This document shows positions 1 through 6,137 of a stretch of DNA of 9,207 bases, piece by piece; positions within the stretch are counted from its first letter, which is position 1; every line of letters begins with the position of its first letter. The stretch comes from an uncultured Bacilli bacterium. GTDB lineage: Bacteria > Bacillota_I > Bacilli_A > RF39 > UBA660. The translations under genes were made by a program, and so were the position numbers. The DNA is taken from contig CANQRX010000054.1 of assembly GCA_947626425.1 (NCBI GenBank), positions 1-9,207 of the forward strand. Direction: 5' to 3'. A model generated the notes under the pieces. The model was given only the letters and a program-made list of their open reading frames with translations, was not told the origin of the DNA and searched no databases.

Positions 1-47
1 TTATAAAATAAAATATTTTTTTCATTTCCAATTAATTTATCTTTCAC
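1..47 (-). CDS. 5' end of an unidentified protein, cut by the window edge
   Basis: Only the first 15 codons are inside the window, reading MKDKLIGNEKNILFY with a GTG start at 47-45. The start is set by a very strong ribosome binding site, AGGAGGT at 60-54, with 6 nt to the GTG. The overlapping ATG at 49-47 is followed immediately by TGA, so it cannot be the start. The gene lies downstream of secA on the same strand, but a hairpin with a T-run and a possible promoter separate the two, so it is probably its own transcription unit. In many Firmicutes prfB follows secA, but these residues do not look like a release factor start. No function can be assigned from this fragment. Confidence 0.55.
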   Translation of the reverse strand, partial: MKDKLIGNEKNILFY

Positions 48-90
48 ATTTACACCTCCTCGTATAAAAAATTATTTTGTTTTATATTCT

Positions 91-118
91 ACCATAAAAT
101 TTTAAAAAAAAATGTCAA
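91..118 (-). promoter_or_regulatory. candidate promoter for the left-edge gene
   Basis: The minus strand has a perfect TTGACA (118-113) and, 16 nt later, TATGGT (96-91), which runs straight into TAGAAT preceded by TGG, an extended -10 look. The TTGACA forms part of the 3' arm of the hairpin downstream of secA. The TAGAAT alternative would sit 21 nt from TTGACA, too far for a standard spacer, so the exact -10 is uncertain. Confidence 0.45.
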
Positions 119-137
119 CAAATTTATTTTTGTTAAC
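103..137 (-). terminator. rho-independent terminator downstream of secA
   Basis: On the minus strand GTTAACAAA (137-129) pairs with TTTGTTGAC (122-114), nine pairs with one G-U, around a 6-nt loop. An A and then nine T residues follow. The structure is AT-rich but has the stem-plus-U-tract form, about 95 nt after the secA stop codon. Between the secA stop and the hairpin (138-231) I see no gene. Confidence 0.65.
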
Positions 138-231
138 ACCCTAATTTCAATGAATTTCGCCAATACTTTATTTAATTGGTTGACAAACAACAAACTTCTT
201 TCTTTTCTAATATTGATTTTTTCCTTACTTC

Positions 232-2721
232 TTACTTTCCGCAACAATTCTTATACTTTTTGCCCGAACCGCATGGACATGGATCATTTCTTTTAACTTT
301 ATTTTCATTTTTAGTCGGTTGTTTACTTACTTTTTCTTTACCGTCATTCGTAGTACCTTTTAAAGTTTGGGTCCTTTCAGTATTTTGTTCAATATTAGCT
401 TTTAATAAGAATTGAGCAATAGTAGCATCTATTTGATTTAGCAATTGTTCAAATTGATCATAACCTTCCATTGTATAAGCTTGCAATGGGTTAGCTTGGG
501 CATATTGTCTTAAGAAAATTCCTTCTTTTAAAGCTTCCATAGCATTTAAATGTTCAATCCATAGTTGATCAATTATTCTTAAAGAGATAGCCCTTTCAAA
601 TTCTTCAAAATGAGGAGCATCTTTAATTTTTTCTTCATAATCTTCATTTAAACGTTTGGTTAAATATTCGATTTCTTTGCCTTCATCTAAATTTTCAATT
701 TCTTCAATCTCAATTTTATTTTTCTTAATAAAGTTAGTATTCATGTATTCTACTATTTCAGCTTGATCATCTTCCGTTAAATAGCCTTCAGGAGCGATGT
801 GGGAAGTAACTAAATCTTCAACAGTATTTCGAAAAGTTTCTTTAATTGAATCATGAATGCTTTCATTATCAATTATTTCATTTCGTTGTTCATAAATAAT
901 TCGTCGTTGTTCATTAACAACATTATCATAGTCTAGCAAATTTTTTCGGTTATCAAAGTTGTTTCCTTCTACTTTTCGTTGAGCTTGTTCCATTGATTTT
1001 GAAAATCTTTTAGAACGGATACTTTGCGTTCCCGTAAGTCCTAAAGCTTCAACCATTGATTTAATTCGATCTGTGCCAAACCGTCTCATTAAATCGTCTT
1101 CAAAGGAAACAAAGAATTGACTTGTGCCCGGATCGCCTTGACGACCAGAACGACCGCGTAACTGATTATCAATTCGTCTAGATTCGTGTCTTTCGGTTCC
1201 AATAACATATAAACCACCAAGTTCTTTAACACCTTCACCTAGTTTGATATCGGTTCCACGACCAGCCATATTGGTAGCGATAGTAATGGCACCTTTCTCG
1301 CCAGCTTTCGCAATGATTTCTGCTTCACGAGCTTGGTTTGTGGCATTTAAAACTTCATGTTTTAATCCTTCTTTTTTTAGCATTGCACTTAATTTTTCGT
1401 TATTTTCGACAGATACGGTACCAACTAAAATTGGTTGACCAGTTTTATGAATTTCTTTAATAACTTCAACAACAGCTTGATATTTACCTTTTTCACTAGA
1501 ATATAGTAAATCTGGTAAATCTTGACGAATTACAGGGCGATTAGTTGGAATTTGAATAACATACATATTATAGATGTTACGGAATTCTTCTTCTTCCGTT
1601 TTCGCAGTTCCGGTCATACCGGCTAGTTTATTGTACATTCTAAATAAATTTTGGAAAGTAATAGTTGCCATTGTTTGGGTTTCTTCATTAATTTTAACCC
1701 GTTCTTTTGCTTCAATTGCTTGATGTAAGCCTTCACTATATTGACGACCAACCATTAAACGACCAGTAAATTGGTCAACGATAACAACTTCACCATTATT
1801 GACAACATAATCAACATCTTTTTTAAAACCAAAATTAGCTTTTAAAGCATTATTAATATGATGAACTAAAACTGAATTACCAAACTCATATAGATTTTTT
1901 AAATGAAAATGCTTTTCAAGTTTAGCAGCACCCTCTTCGGTAATTGATACGTTTTTATTTTTGGGATCTAAGGTATAATCTTCGTCTTCAACAAAATCTT
2001 TAACAGCTTCGTTTGCTTCAACATATAAATTTTGAGAATTTTGTTTACCACCCGAAATAATTAAAGGAGTTCTTGCTTCATCAATCAAAATTGAATCGAT
2101 TTCGTCAACAATACAAAAGTTTAAGCCTCTTTGAACACGGTCTTCTTTTCTAACAACCATATTATCTCGCAAATAATCAAAACCAATTTCATTATTTGTG
2201 GAATAAACTATATCACAATTATAAGCTTCTTGTTTTTCTTTAGGCGTTAATTCACGAAGATTAAGACCGACAGTTAAACCTAGGAAACGGTAAATGTTAC
2301 CCATCCATTCTGAGTCACGTTTGGCAAGGAATTCGTTGACAGTTATGATATGAACACCTTCACCCGTTAAAGCATTTAAATAAGTTGGCATCGTTTCGGT
2401 TAAAGTTTTTCCTTCACCAGTTTTCATTTCAGCAATGTTCCCATAGTGAATAGCTAGACCACCTAAAATTTGGACAAAGTAAGCTTTTTCCCCAATAACC
2501 CTTGATGCAGCTTCTCGCATAACCGCAAAGGCTTCAACTTTAATATCTTCTAAGGTTTCTCCTTCTTTTAAACGTTTTTTAAATTCGACAGTTTTGTGTT
2601 TTAGTTCGTCATCTGATAAAGATTGCATTTCTTCATCTAATGCAACTATTTCATTAGCAATCCGCTCAAATCTTTTTAGTTCTTTGTATTCAGAATCTAT
2701 TAATTTTCTAAAAAATCCCAT
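232..2721 (-). CDS. secA: SecA preprotein translocase ATPase
   Basis: SecA is the cytosolic motor that drives unfolded preproteins through the SecYEG channel by ATP hydrolysis. The 829-residue product carries the expected landmarks in order: Walker A TGEGKT (101-106), the DEAD-like VDEID with IDEARTPLIISG (205-223), the FRMYNKLAGMTGTA segment, the helicase-type RSGRQGDPG motif in the second nucleotide-binding fold, and a C-terminal zinc finger. In that finger Cys815, Cys817, Cys826 and Cys827 lie in CPCGSGKKYKNCC, which binds zinc and SecB or lipids in relatives. The open frame extends 24 codons upstream to an ATG at 2793, but I chose ATG 2721: GGAGGT lies 7 nt before it, and the protein then starts MGFFRKLIDS, matching the family's normal N-terminus. 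It follows hpf, the usual Firmicutes order, and is separated from it by a terminator. It looks intact and essential. Confidence 0.97.
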   Translation of the reverse strand: MGFFRKLIDSEYKELKRFERIANEIVALDEEMQSLSDDELKHKTVEFKKRLKEGETLEDIKVEAFAVMREAASRVIGEKAYFVQILGGLAIHYGNIAEMKTGEGKTLTETMPTYLNALTGEGVHIITVNEFLAKRDSEWMGNIYRFLGLTVGLNLRELTPKEKQEAYNCDIVYSTNNEIGFDYLRDNMVVRKEDRVQRGLNFCIVDEIDSILIDEARTPLIISGGKQNSQNLYVEANEAVKDFVEDEDYTLDPKNKNVSITEEGAAKLEKHFHLKNLYEFGNSVLVHHINNALKANFGFKKDVDYVVNNGEVVIVDQFTGRLMVGRQYSEGLHQAIEAKERVKINEETQTMATITFQNLFRMYNKLAGMTGTAKTEEEEFRNIYNMYVIQIPTNRPVIRQDLPDLLYSSEKGKYQAVVEVIKEIHKTGQPILVGTVSVENNEKLSAMLKKEGLKHEVLNATNQAREAEIIAKAGEKGAITIATNMAGRGTDIKLGEGVKELGGLYVIGTERHESRRIDNQLRGRSGRQGDPGTSQFFVSFEDDLMRRFGTDRIKSMVEALGLTGTQSIRSKRFSKSMEQAQRKVEGNNFDNRKNLLDYDNVVNEQRRIIYEQRNEIIDNESIHDSIKETFRNTVEDLVTSHIAPEGYLTEDDQAEIVEYMNTNFIKKNKIEIEEIENLDEGKEIEYLTKRLNEDYEEKIKDAPHFEEFERAISLRIIDQLWIEHLNAMEALKEGIFLRQYAQANPLQAYTMEGYDQFEQLLNQIDATIAQFLLKANIEQNTERTQTLKGTTNDGKEKVSKQPTKNENKVKRNDPCPCGSGKKYKNCCGK

Positions 2722-2743
2722 AATAAATACCTCCATAGAGCAT

Positions 2744-2749
2744 ATTGTA
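2744..2749 (-). promoter_or_regulatory. possible extended -10 of a secA promoter
   Basis: TACAAT preceded by TGT gives a TGnTACAAT extended -10 element upstream of secA. There is no good -35 at 17 nt, and transcription would begin only a few bases before the GGAGG site, so the call is weak. A terminator after hpf implies that a promoter must exist somewhere in 2735-2863. Confidence 0.35.
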
Positions 2750-2863
2750 ACATAATATTTAAAAAAACGGTAGTTCTTTTTCGTATTTTCCACGTTGTCA
2801 ATGCTTCAGTTTCCTTAAACTATTCTTCAATAAAAAATTTTTTACTTTAAAACTAAAATAAAT

Positions 2864-2890
2864 AAAAAAAGCTCTCATAAAAAGCTTTTT
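2864..2890 (-). terminator. terminator after hpf
   Basis: The minus strand reads AAAAAGCT (2890-2883), a 9-nt spacer, then AGCTTTTT (2873-2866) continuing to a run of seven T. The 5' arm overlaps the end of the hpf stop codon. It separates hpf from secA, so the two adjacent genes need not be one operon. Confidence 0.6.
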
Positions 2891-3410
2891 AATCTCCAGC
2901 AATAATACCGTATGAACCATCTTTTCTTTTATATAAAACAGAAATCTGATCAGTATCGGCATTTTTAAAAAAGTAAAAATCATGGTCGATTAATTCCATT
3001 TGTAAAATTGCCTCTTCTTCAGTAGTAGGAATTAATTCAACATGTTTTCTTTTAACAATTTTCTCTTCTTTTACTTCTTCTAAATCCGTCATTAATTCTA
3101 AGTGCAAAACATTTTTAAATTGTCTTTTTAATCTCGTCTTATTTTTCCTAATTTGTCTTTCTAGCTTGTCTTCAACTAAATCAATTGCAGCATATAAATC
3201 ATCATGTCTAATTTCAGCACGTAATGTAAATTTCGGTGTAGGAATTGTTACTTCAATTATTTCTTTGTTATTTTGAACTTTAACAACAACATAAGCTTTT
3301 ATTTCTTCTGGATTTTCAAAGTACCGGTCCAGTTTGCCTAATTTTTCTTCAACATATTTTTTTATTGAATCAGTTACTTTAATTTTATCCCCTCTTATAT
3401 CAATTCTCAT
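2889..3410 (-). CDS. hpf: long-form ribosome hibernation promoting factor
   Basis: This protein binds the 30S subunit in starved cells and pairs ribosomes into inactive 100S dimers. At 173 residues it is the long form typical of Firmicutes. The N-terminal S30AE/YfiA-like domain (about 1-100) starts MRIDIRGDKI and ends in a basic helix rich in Arg/Lys (84-97). A charged linker (about 108-122) leads to the C-terminal dimerisation domain (about 123-173), with the hallmark stretch EEEAILQMELIDHDFYFF and then SVLYKRKDGSYGII. The ATG at 3410 is preceded by AAGGAAGGTGAT, very close to the full anti-Shine-Dalgarno complement. It sits between a cold-shock gene and secA, a common Firmicutes order. In relatives it is induced by stress or stationary phase; nothing here shows which sigma factor would do this. 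Confidence 0.95.
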   Translation of the reverse strand: MRIDIRGDKIKVTDSIKKYVEEKLGKLDRYFENPEEIKAYVVVKVQNNKEIIEVTIPTPKFTLRAEIRHDDLYAAIDLVEDKLERQIRKNKTRLKRQFKNVLHLELMTDLEEVKEEKIVKRKHVELIPTTEEEAILQMELIDHDFYFFKNADTDQISVLYKRKDGSYGIIAGD

Positions 3411-3431
3411 TATATCACCTTCCTTACTTTA

Positions 3432-3437
3432 ATTATA
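3432..3437 (-). promoter_or_regulatory. possible -10 box for hpf
   Basis: A perfect TATAAT lies 21 nt upstream of the hpf ATG, but no recognisable -35 sits 16-18 nt before it (TAGTTT at 17 nt). The implied leader is only about 15 nt and barely holds the ribosome binding site. A promoter is needed because the cold-shock gene upstream ends in a strong hairpin. Confidence 0.35.
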
Positions 3438-3450
3438 ACAGATATAAATT

Positions 3451-3495
3451 AAAAAAACTATCTTTTGTTTTACTTTCGTAAAACTTGGATAGTTT
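3451..3495 (-). terminator. strong terminator of the cold-shock gene
   Basis: This is a two-part hairpin on the minus strand. The outer arms are AAACTATC (3495-3488) and GATAGTTT (3462-3455). The inner arms GTTTTAC and GTAAAAC close on a GAAA tetraloop. The outer 3' arm runs into a seven-T tract. The first bases of the stem are part of the cold-shock stop codon, so the terminator begins within the gene. Confidence 0.85.
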
Positions 3496-3709
3496 AATTT
3501 AAAGATGCTAAAGTTTCTTCAACATCTAGAGCTTGCAATCCTTTGGATGTTTCAATCATTTTGAAATCCACAGTATCGCCTTCTCTTAAAGTTTTGTAAC
3601 CATCTTTCTTGATTGCAGAGTAGTGAACAAAGATATCCTCTAAGTCCTTATATTCAATAAAACCGTAACCTTTGGCGTTGTTGAACCACTTTACTTTTCC
3701 TCTGAGCAA
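3494..3709 (-). CDS. cold-shock domain protein (CspA/CspC family)
   Basis: This is a single OB-fold nucleic-acid chaperone that binds single-stranded RNA or DNA and keeps mRNA unfolded, especially after cold shock. The 71-residue product has GKVKWFN at 4-10, RNP1 KGYGFI at 13-18 and RNP2-like IFVHY at 26-30, and the length is normal for the family. The start is TTG at 3709-3707: an in-frame TGA lies two codons upstream, no ATG or GTG follows before the conserved GKVKWF, and GGAAGGGAG sits 10 nt upstream. A weak start codon together with a leader of about 150 nt suggests control at translation. It has its own terminator, so it is probably monocistronic. Confidence 0.93.
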   Translation of the reverse strand: MLRGKVKWFNNAKGYGFIEYKDLEDIFVHYSAIKKDGYKTLREGDTVDFKMIETSKGLQALDVEETLASLN

Positions 3710-3872
3710 CTGTCTTCAACTCCCTTCCTATTACATTTTTACTGCTTATACTACTTCGTCGATTGTTTACTTTCAAGACATAAAACTAATTCTTTAAAAA
3801 AGTTTGATGAAAAAAGAATTATTTGTATTGAAGATAAATTTACAAAACATATTCCACGACGTTTGCATTATA
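3710..3872 (-). promoter_or_regulatory. cold-shock gene promoter -10 and long 5' leader
   Basis: TATAAT at 3872-3867 is the best promoter element between the LytTR gene and the cold-shock gene; its -35 is poor. Transcription from it would give a leader of about 150 nt. The leader contains an 8-bp inverted repeat, AATTCTTT (3820-3813) with AAAGAATT (3795-3788), around a 17-nt loop. Cold-shock mRNAs of other bacteria have long structured leaders that act as thermosensors. By analogy this one may do so, but no specific motif proves it. Confidence 0.45.
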
Positions 3873-3931
3873 TATCATTTTGAAATAAAAATAATTATTT
3901 ATGCACGAAATTATGATTTTTTTGTCTTAAA

Positions 3932-4630
3932 TTATTTTTTTCGATAATTTTTAGATAATAGATTAACAACTTCACCTGTGTCTAGTAAAAAGTAATTTTG
4001 ACCATAATCATATTTAATAATATGATCTTTATTAGCAAGGCAACAACGGTGGGTCTGAATAAAGCGGCTATCTAATTGCTCTAATATTTTAGTAAGAGAA
4101 CCGTTAATTTTAAGATCAAGATTTAAAGTTTTTATTATTATTTTTCGTTCTTCTTTATCTCTTGTAATATACAAAATATTTTTTAAGTAAATAGTGTATT
4201 CTAAATTATTGTTTTGAATATGAAAAAATTGATAATCAAACTTTTTTTTATATATTTCTACTATATTTTTTTCAAGATTAGTTTCGAAGCTTTCATTAAC
4301 TAAAAGAAAAGAAAAAATTTTTTTAACTTGTTGATAAATTGTAAAAAAATCAGGTTTATTTTGAGAATAAAAGATAATTTCACTATCCCAGTCTTCTTCA
4401 CGGATTGTTTTCGCTAGAGAAACTCCATCAAGAAACGAATTGATTTCAGTTGAAATCAAATATAATTTTGGATTTTCACTATCTTTAATTTCTTGATTTA
4501 ATTCAAAAGTTTGTTTTTGATAAAAAGTCGTATTTAAATCAAAATTATAAGAAATAGATAATTTACGTAATAACGTTTTAATAATATTTATCATCTTATT
4601 ATCATTTTCAATTACAATAACTTTTAGCAT
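3932..4630 (-). CDS. LytTR-family response regulator with a degenerate receiver domain
   Basis: This is an AgrA-like transcription regulator of 232 residues. The N-terminal receiver-like domain (about 1-125) keeps E8 and D10 of the acidic pocket. Aligned by eye with AgrA, the phospho-acceptor Asp position is Ser60 (LYLIS), and the conserved Lys of the fifth strand is Val111. The C-terminal LytTR DNA-binding domain (about 133-232) looks normal, with the family pattern FIQTHRCCLANKDHI around H194 and N200. The gene follows the surface-protein gene by 24 nt, with AAAGGAG just before its ATG, and no terminator lies between them, so they are probably co-transcribed. No histidine kinase is present. 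I infer a regulator that works without phosphorylation and may control its own operon. The C-terminal family call is firm; the target is unknown. Confidence 0.88.
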   Translation of the reverse strand: MLKVIVIENDNKMINIIKTLLRKLSISYNFDLNTTFYQKQTFELNQEIKDSENPKLYLISTEINSFLDGVSLAKTIREEDWDSEIIFYSQNKPDFFTIYQQVKKIFSFLLVNESFETNLEKNIVEIYKKKFDYQFFHIQNNNLEYTIYLKNILYITRDKEERKIIIKTLNLDLKINGSLTKILEQLDSRFIQTHRCCLANKDHIIKYDYGQNYFLLDTGEVVNLLSKNYRKK

Positions 4631-4654
4631 CGCGCTTCTCCTTTTGTTAAATTT

Positions 4655-6035
4655 TTACTCAATTGATAAAGTGTAGGGTTTGCTTGAAGTTCCTTCGCCT
4701 CCGGTAATTTTGACTGAGGATTTTAAATACACAACAGGACGAATCGCGTAAGCAGGACCAGCATATTGGTCGTAGACATGCCCGCTCGTGTTGACATTGA
4801 ACACTTTGTTAGCATGCTGAGATTCCGGCGCAGGGGTCATTGTCCATTGATAATTACTTGAATCGTAAAGCCAATCATTACTATAACAATTACTGTTATC
4901 CTTCCAATCATATAATGGTGTATATAAACATTGCATTCTTTTCACTTGGTCCCCTCCTCCATCTGTGGCATATCCATAGTCTGATGGGTACATTAAGCCT
5001 ACTTTGCCGAGCCACGTTATTGTTCGTTCTACATTATCAATACAATTATGTGCATAAGAACCAGCAGTAGAGCATATTTTTCCATGATTTGAACTTCGTT
5101 CCCACATATATTGAACTACTGGCAAATTTTCTTTCCGCCAAATGTTTTCTGTCTCAGGGGCAGTTCCCGTATTCCAAGACACTTCTTCGATCATATCTTG
5201 GGATGATTTTTTTAAACCTACTTGGCTCCAATCTGGACAGTCTGTTGTTGATTCGTAAGGACTATTGTAACATTTATCAGTTCCTTTTTGGCCATTAAAA
5301 TAATTACCATTTAATATTGTCTTTATATCAGCTTGGCTCCATTCATTCACTCCATAGCCACCATTAATATTTGAAACCGATGAATCCCAACTTAAATCAA
5401 CAGGTAATTTTTCTCTTATTATTTTTAATAATCTTTCTGTTTTTCCGGCTTTGTTTTTTATTCCATCCATTAATCCTATTATTCGCCATGTTTCACAAGT
5501 TCCACTTCCATCGCAATTAAATTTTACATAATTACTTGGATCTGCTCCAATATATCTAATGTTATTATTATCATCCTCAACTAATGTACCTAATGTTTCT
5601 TTATTACTTTCTTGATTTAATAAATCTTTCATTTTATTTTCGCCACTTTGTTCACCAACAACATTACCAGTAGCAAAGTTTAATGTACACTTGGTTTTCT
5701 TTTCGGTAAGATTGCTTATCAAAAACCGCCAATTACTGCTATCCCATGAACCTATTGCTCCATTTGTACATTCCGCACTTTCAAAGTATTTTCCTTCTTT
5801 TTTTGTTGGAATTCTATCGCTTGCTACGCCATCTATATTAACCGCGATAATGGAAATGTCTCCACTGTTAACTTGAATCTTTCCATTCATGATTGGAAAA
5901 CTTTGTTCAACTTGGTATTTTCCTAAACTTCTATTTAGTAGATACCCCCCCCCCTAGAGCCATTATTCCGACCATACTTCCAATTAAAATCTTTGTTTTT
6001 TTGCTTGTTTTTAACTTATAATTTTCTATTTTCAT
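4655..6035 (-). CDS. membrane-anchored surface protein (DUF6273-like), frame broken at a poly-G tract; likely phase-variable
   Basis: The gene has a promoter (6094-6066), an AGGAAGG site 10 nt before ATG 6035, a Lys-rich N-terminus and a hydrophobic segment (about residues 16-33). Ten G residues fall at codons 28-31. As sequenced, translation stops after 34 codons. With nine G residues the frame continues into the 411-codon ORF (4655-5890) and yields 459 residues. No LPxTG anchor or clear cleavage site is seen, so I infer an uncleaved signal anchor with the rest outside the cell. The exported part has a small N-terminal domain with ECTNGA and KTKCTLNF (about 89-120), then a larger domain with YVKFN, TWRIIG, GYGVNEWSQADIK, LMYPSDYGYA and AIRPVVYLKS. 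This pattern recalls DUF6273-type proteins. There are ten Cys residues. The function is unknown; ligand binding or adhesion is a guess. The 3' part is clearly richer in G+C than its neighbours (31 of 60 bases at 4741-4800). Confidence 0.8.
5945..5954 (-). repeat. G10 homopolymer, candidate slipped-strand phase switch
   Basis: Ten consecutive G residues (C on the plus strand) lie in a region otherwise poor in G+C, inside the codons of the N-terminal membrane segment. Lengths 9 or 12 keep the gene open. Length 10 (present here) ends at TAG four codons after the three Gly codons, and length 11 ends at TAA. I see no other G or C run of this length in the window. Confidence 0.85.
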
Positions 6036-6065
6036 TTATCTTTTTCCTTCCTATTTTCTATTAAA

Positions 6066-6094
6066 ATTATAAGTTAATAACTTTCTTTTTTCAA
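6066..6094 (-). promoter_or_regulatory. sigma-A-type promoter of the surface-protein/LytTR unit
   Basis: TTGAAA (6094-6089), a 17-nt spacer and a perfect TATAAT (6071-6066) make the best promoter in the window. Transcription would start near 6059, giving a leader of about 24 nt that contains AGGAAGG at 6052-6046. The upstream gene ends in a terminator, so this promoter probably serves the two-gene unit alone. Confidence 0.8.
6071..6083. promoter_or_regulatory. palindrome in the promoter spacer, possible operator
   Basis: A perfect inverted repeat with 6-bp arms, AAGTTA and TAACTT around one central base, lies between the -35 and -10 elements. Such a position fits a repressor site. In AT-rich DNA a palindrome this short can occur by chance, and it does not resemble the direct-repeat sites usual for LytTR regulators. 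Confidence 0.3.
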
Positions 6095-6109
6095 GAAGTT
6101 TTGCATCTT

Positions 6110-6134
6110 AAAAAATCTAGCTTTTCACTAGACC
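6110..6134 (-). terminator. terminator after the 196-residue gene
   Basis: GGTCTAG (6134-6128) pairs with CTAGATT (6120-6114), five Watson-Crick pairs plus two G-U, around a 7-nt loop. Six T residues begin within the 3' arm. It starts a few bases after the stop codon and isolates the rpiB-to-hypothetical cluster from the phase-variable unit. Confidence 0.7.
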
Positions 6135-6137
6135 AAT

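Noticed and set aside
2722..2793. SecA starting 24 codons further upstream
   Set aside because: The extra residues do not resemble SecA, and GGAGGT sits correctly before ATG 2721.
2796..2801. TTGACA as the -35 of a secA promoter
   Set aside because: The hexamer 17 nt downstream is AAGAAC, and no acceptable -10 lies at 15-19 nt.
3451..3495. T-box or riboswitch upstream of hpf
   Set aside because: The hairpin starts at the cold-shock stop codon and ends in a T-run, which is fully explained as that gene's terminator.
3845..3872. Small leader peptide starting at the ATG just after the cold-shock -10 box
   Set aside because: The 24-codon frame has no ribosome binding site, and its ATG begins at or before the likely transcription start.
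4741..4980. Target region of a diversity-generating retroelement
   Set aside because: The lectin-like, Asn/Tyr-rich C-terminus suggested it, but no template repeat and no reverse transcriptase are in the window.
4840..5298. Plus-strand open frames of 69-76 codons inside the surface-protein gene
   Set aside because: They are antisense to a clearly coding frame, lack ribosome binding sites and show no family features.
4655..5890. Surface-protein gene starting at the internal ATG 5890
   Set aside because: No ribosome binding site precedes it, the product would lack any export signal despite ten Cys residues, and upstream codons in the same frame continue the protein back to the G-tract.
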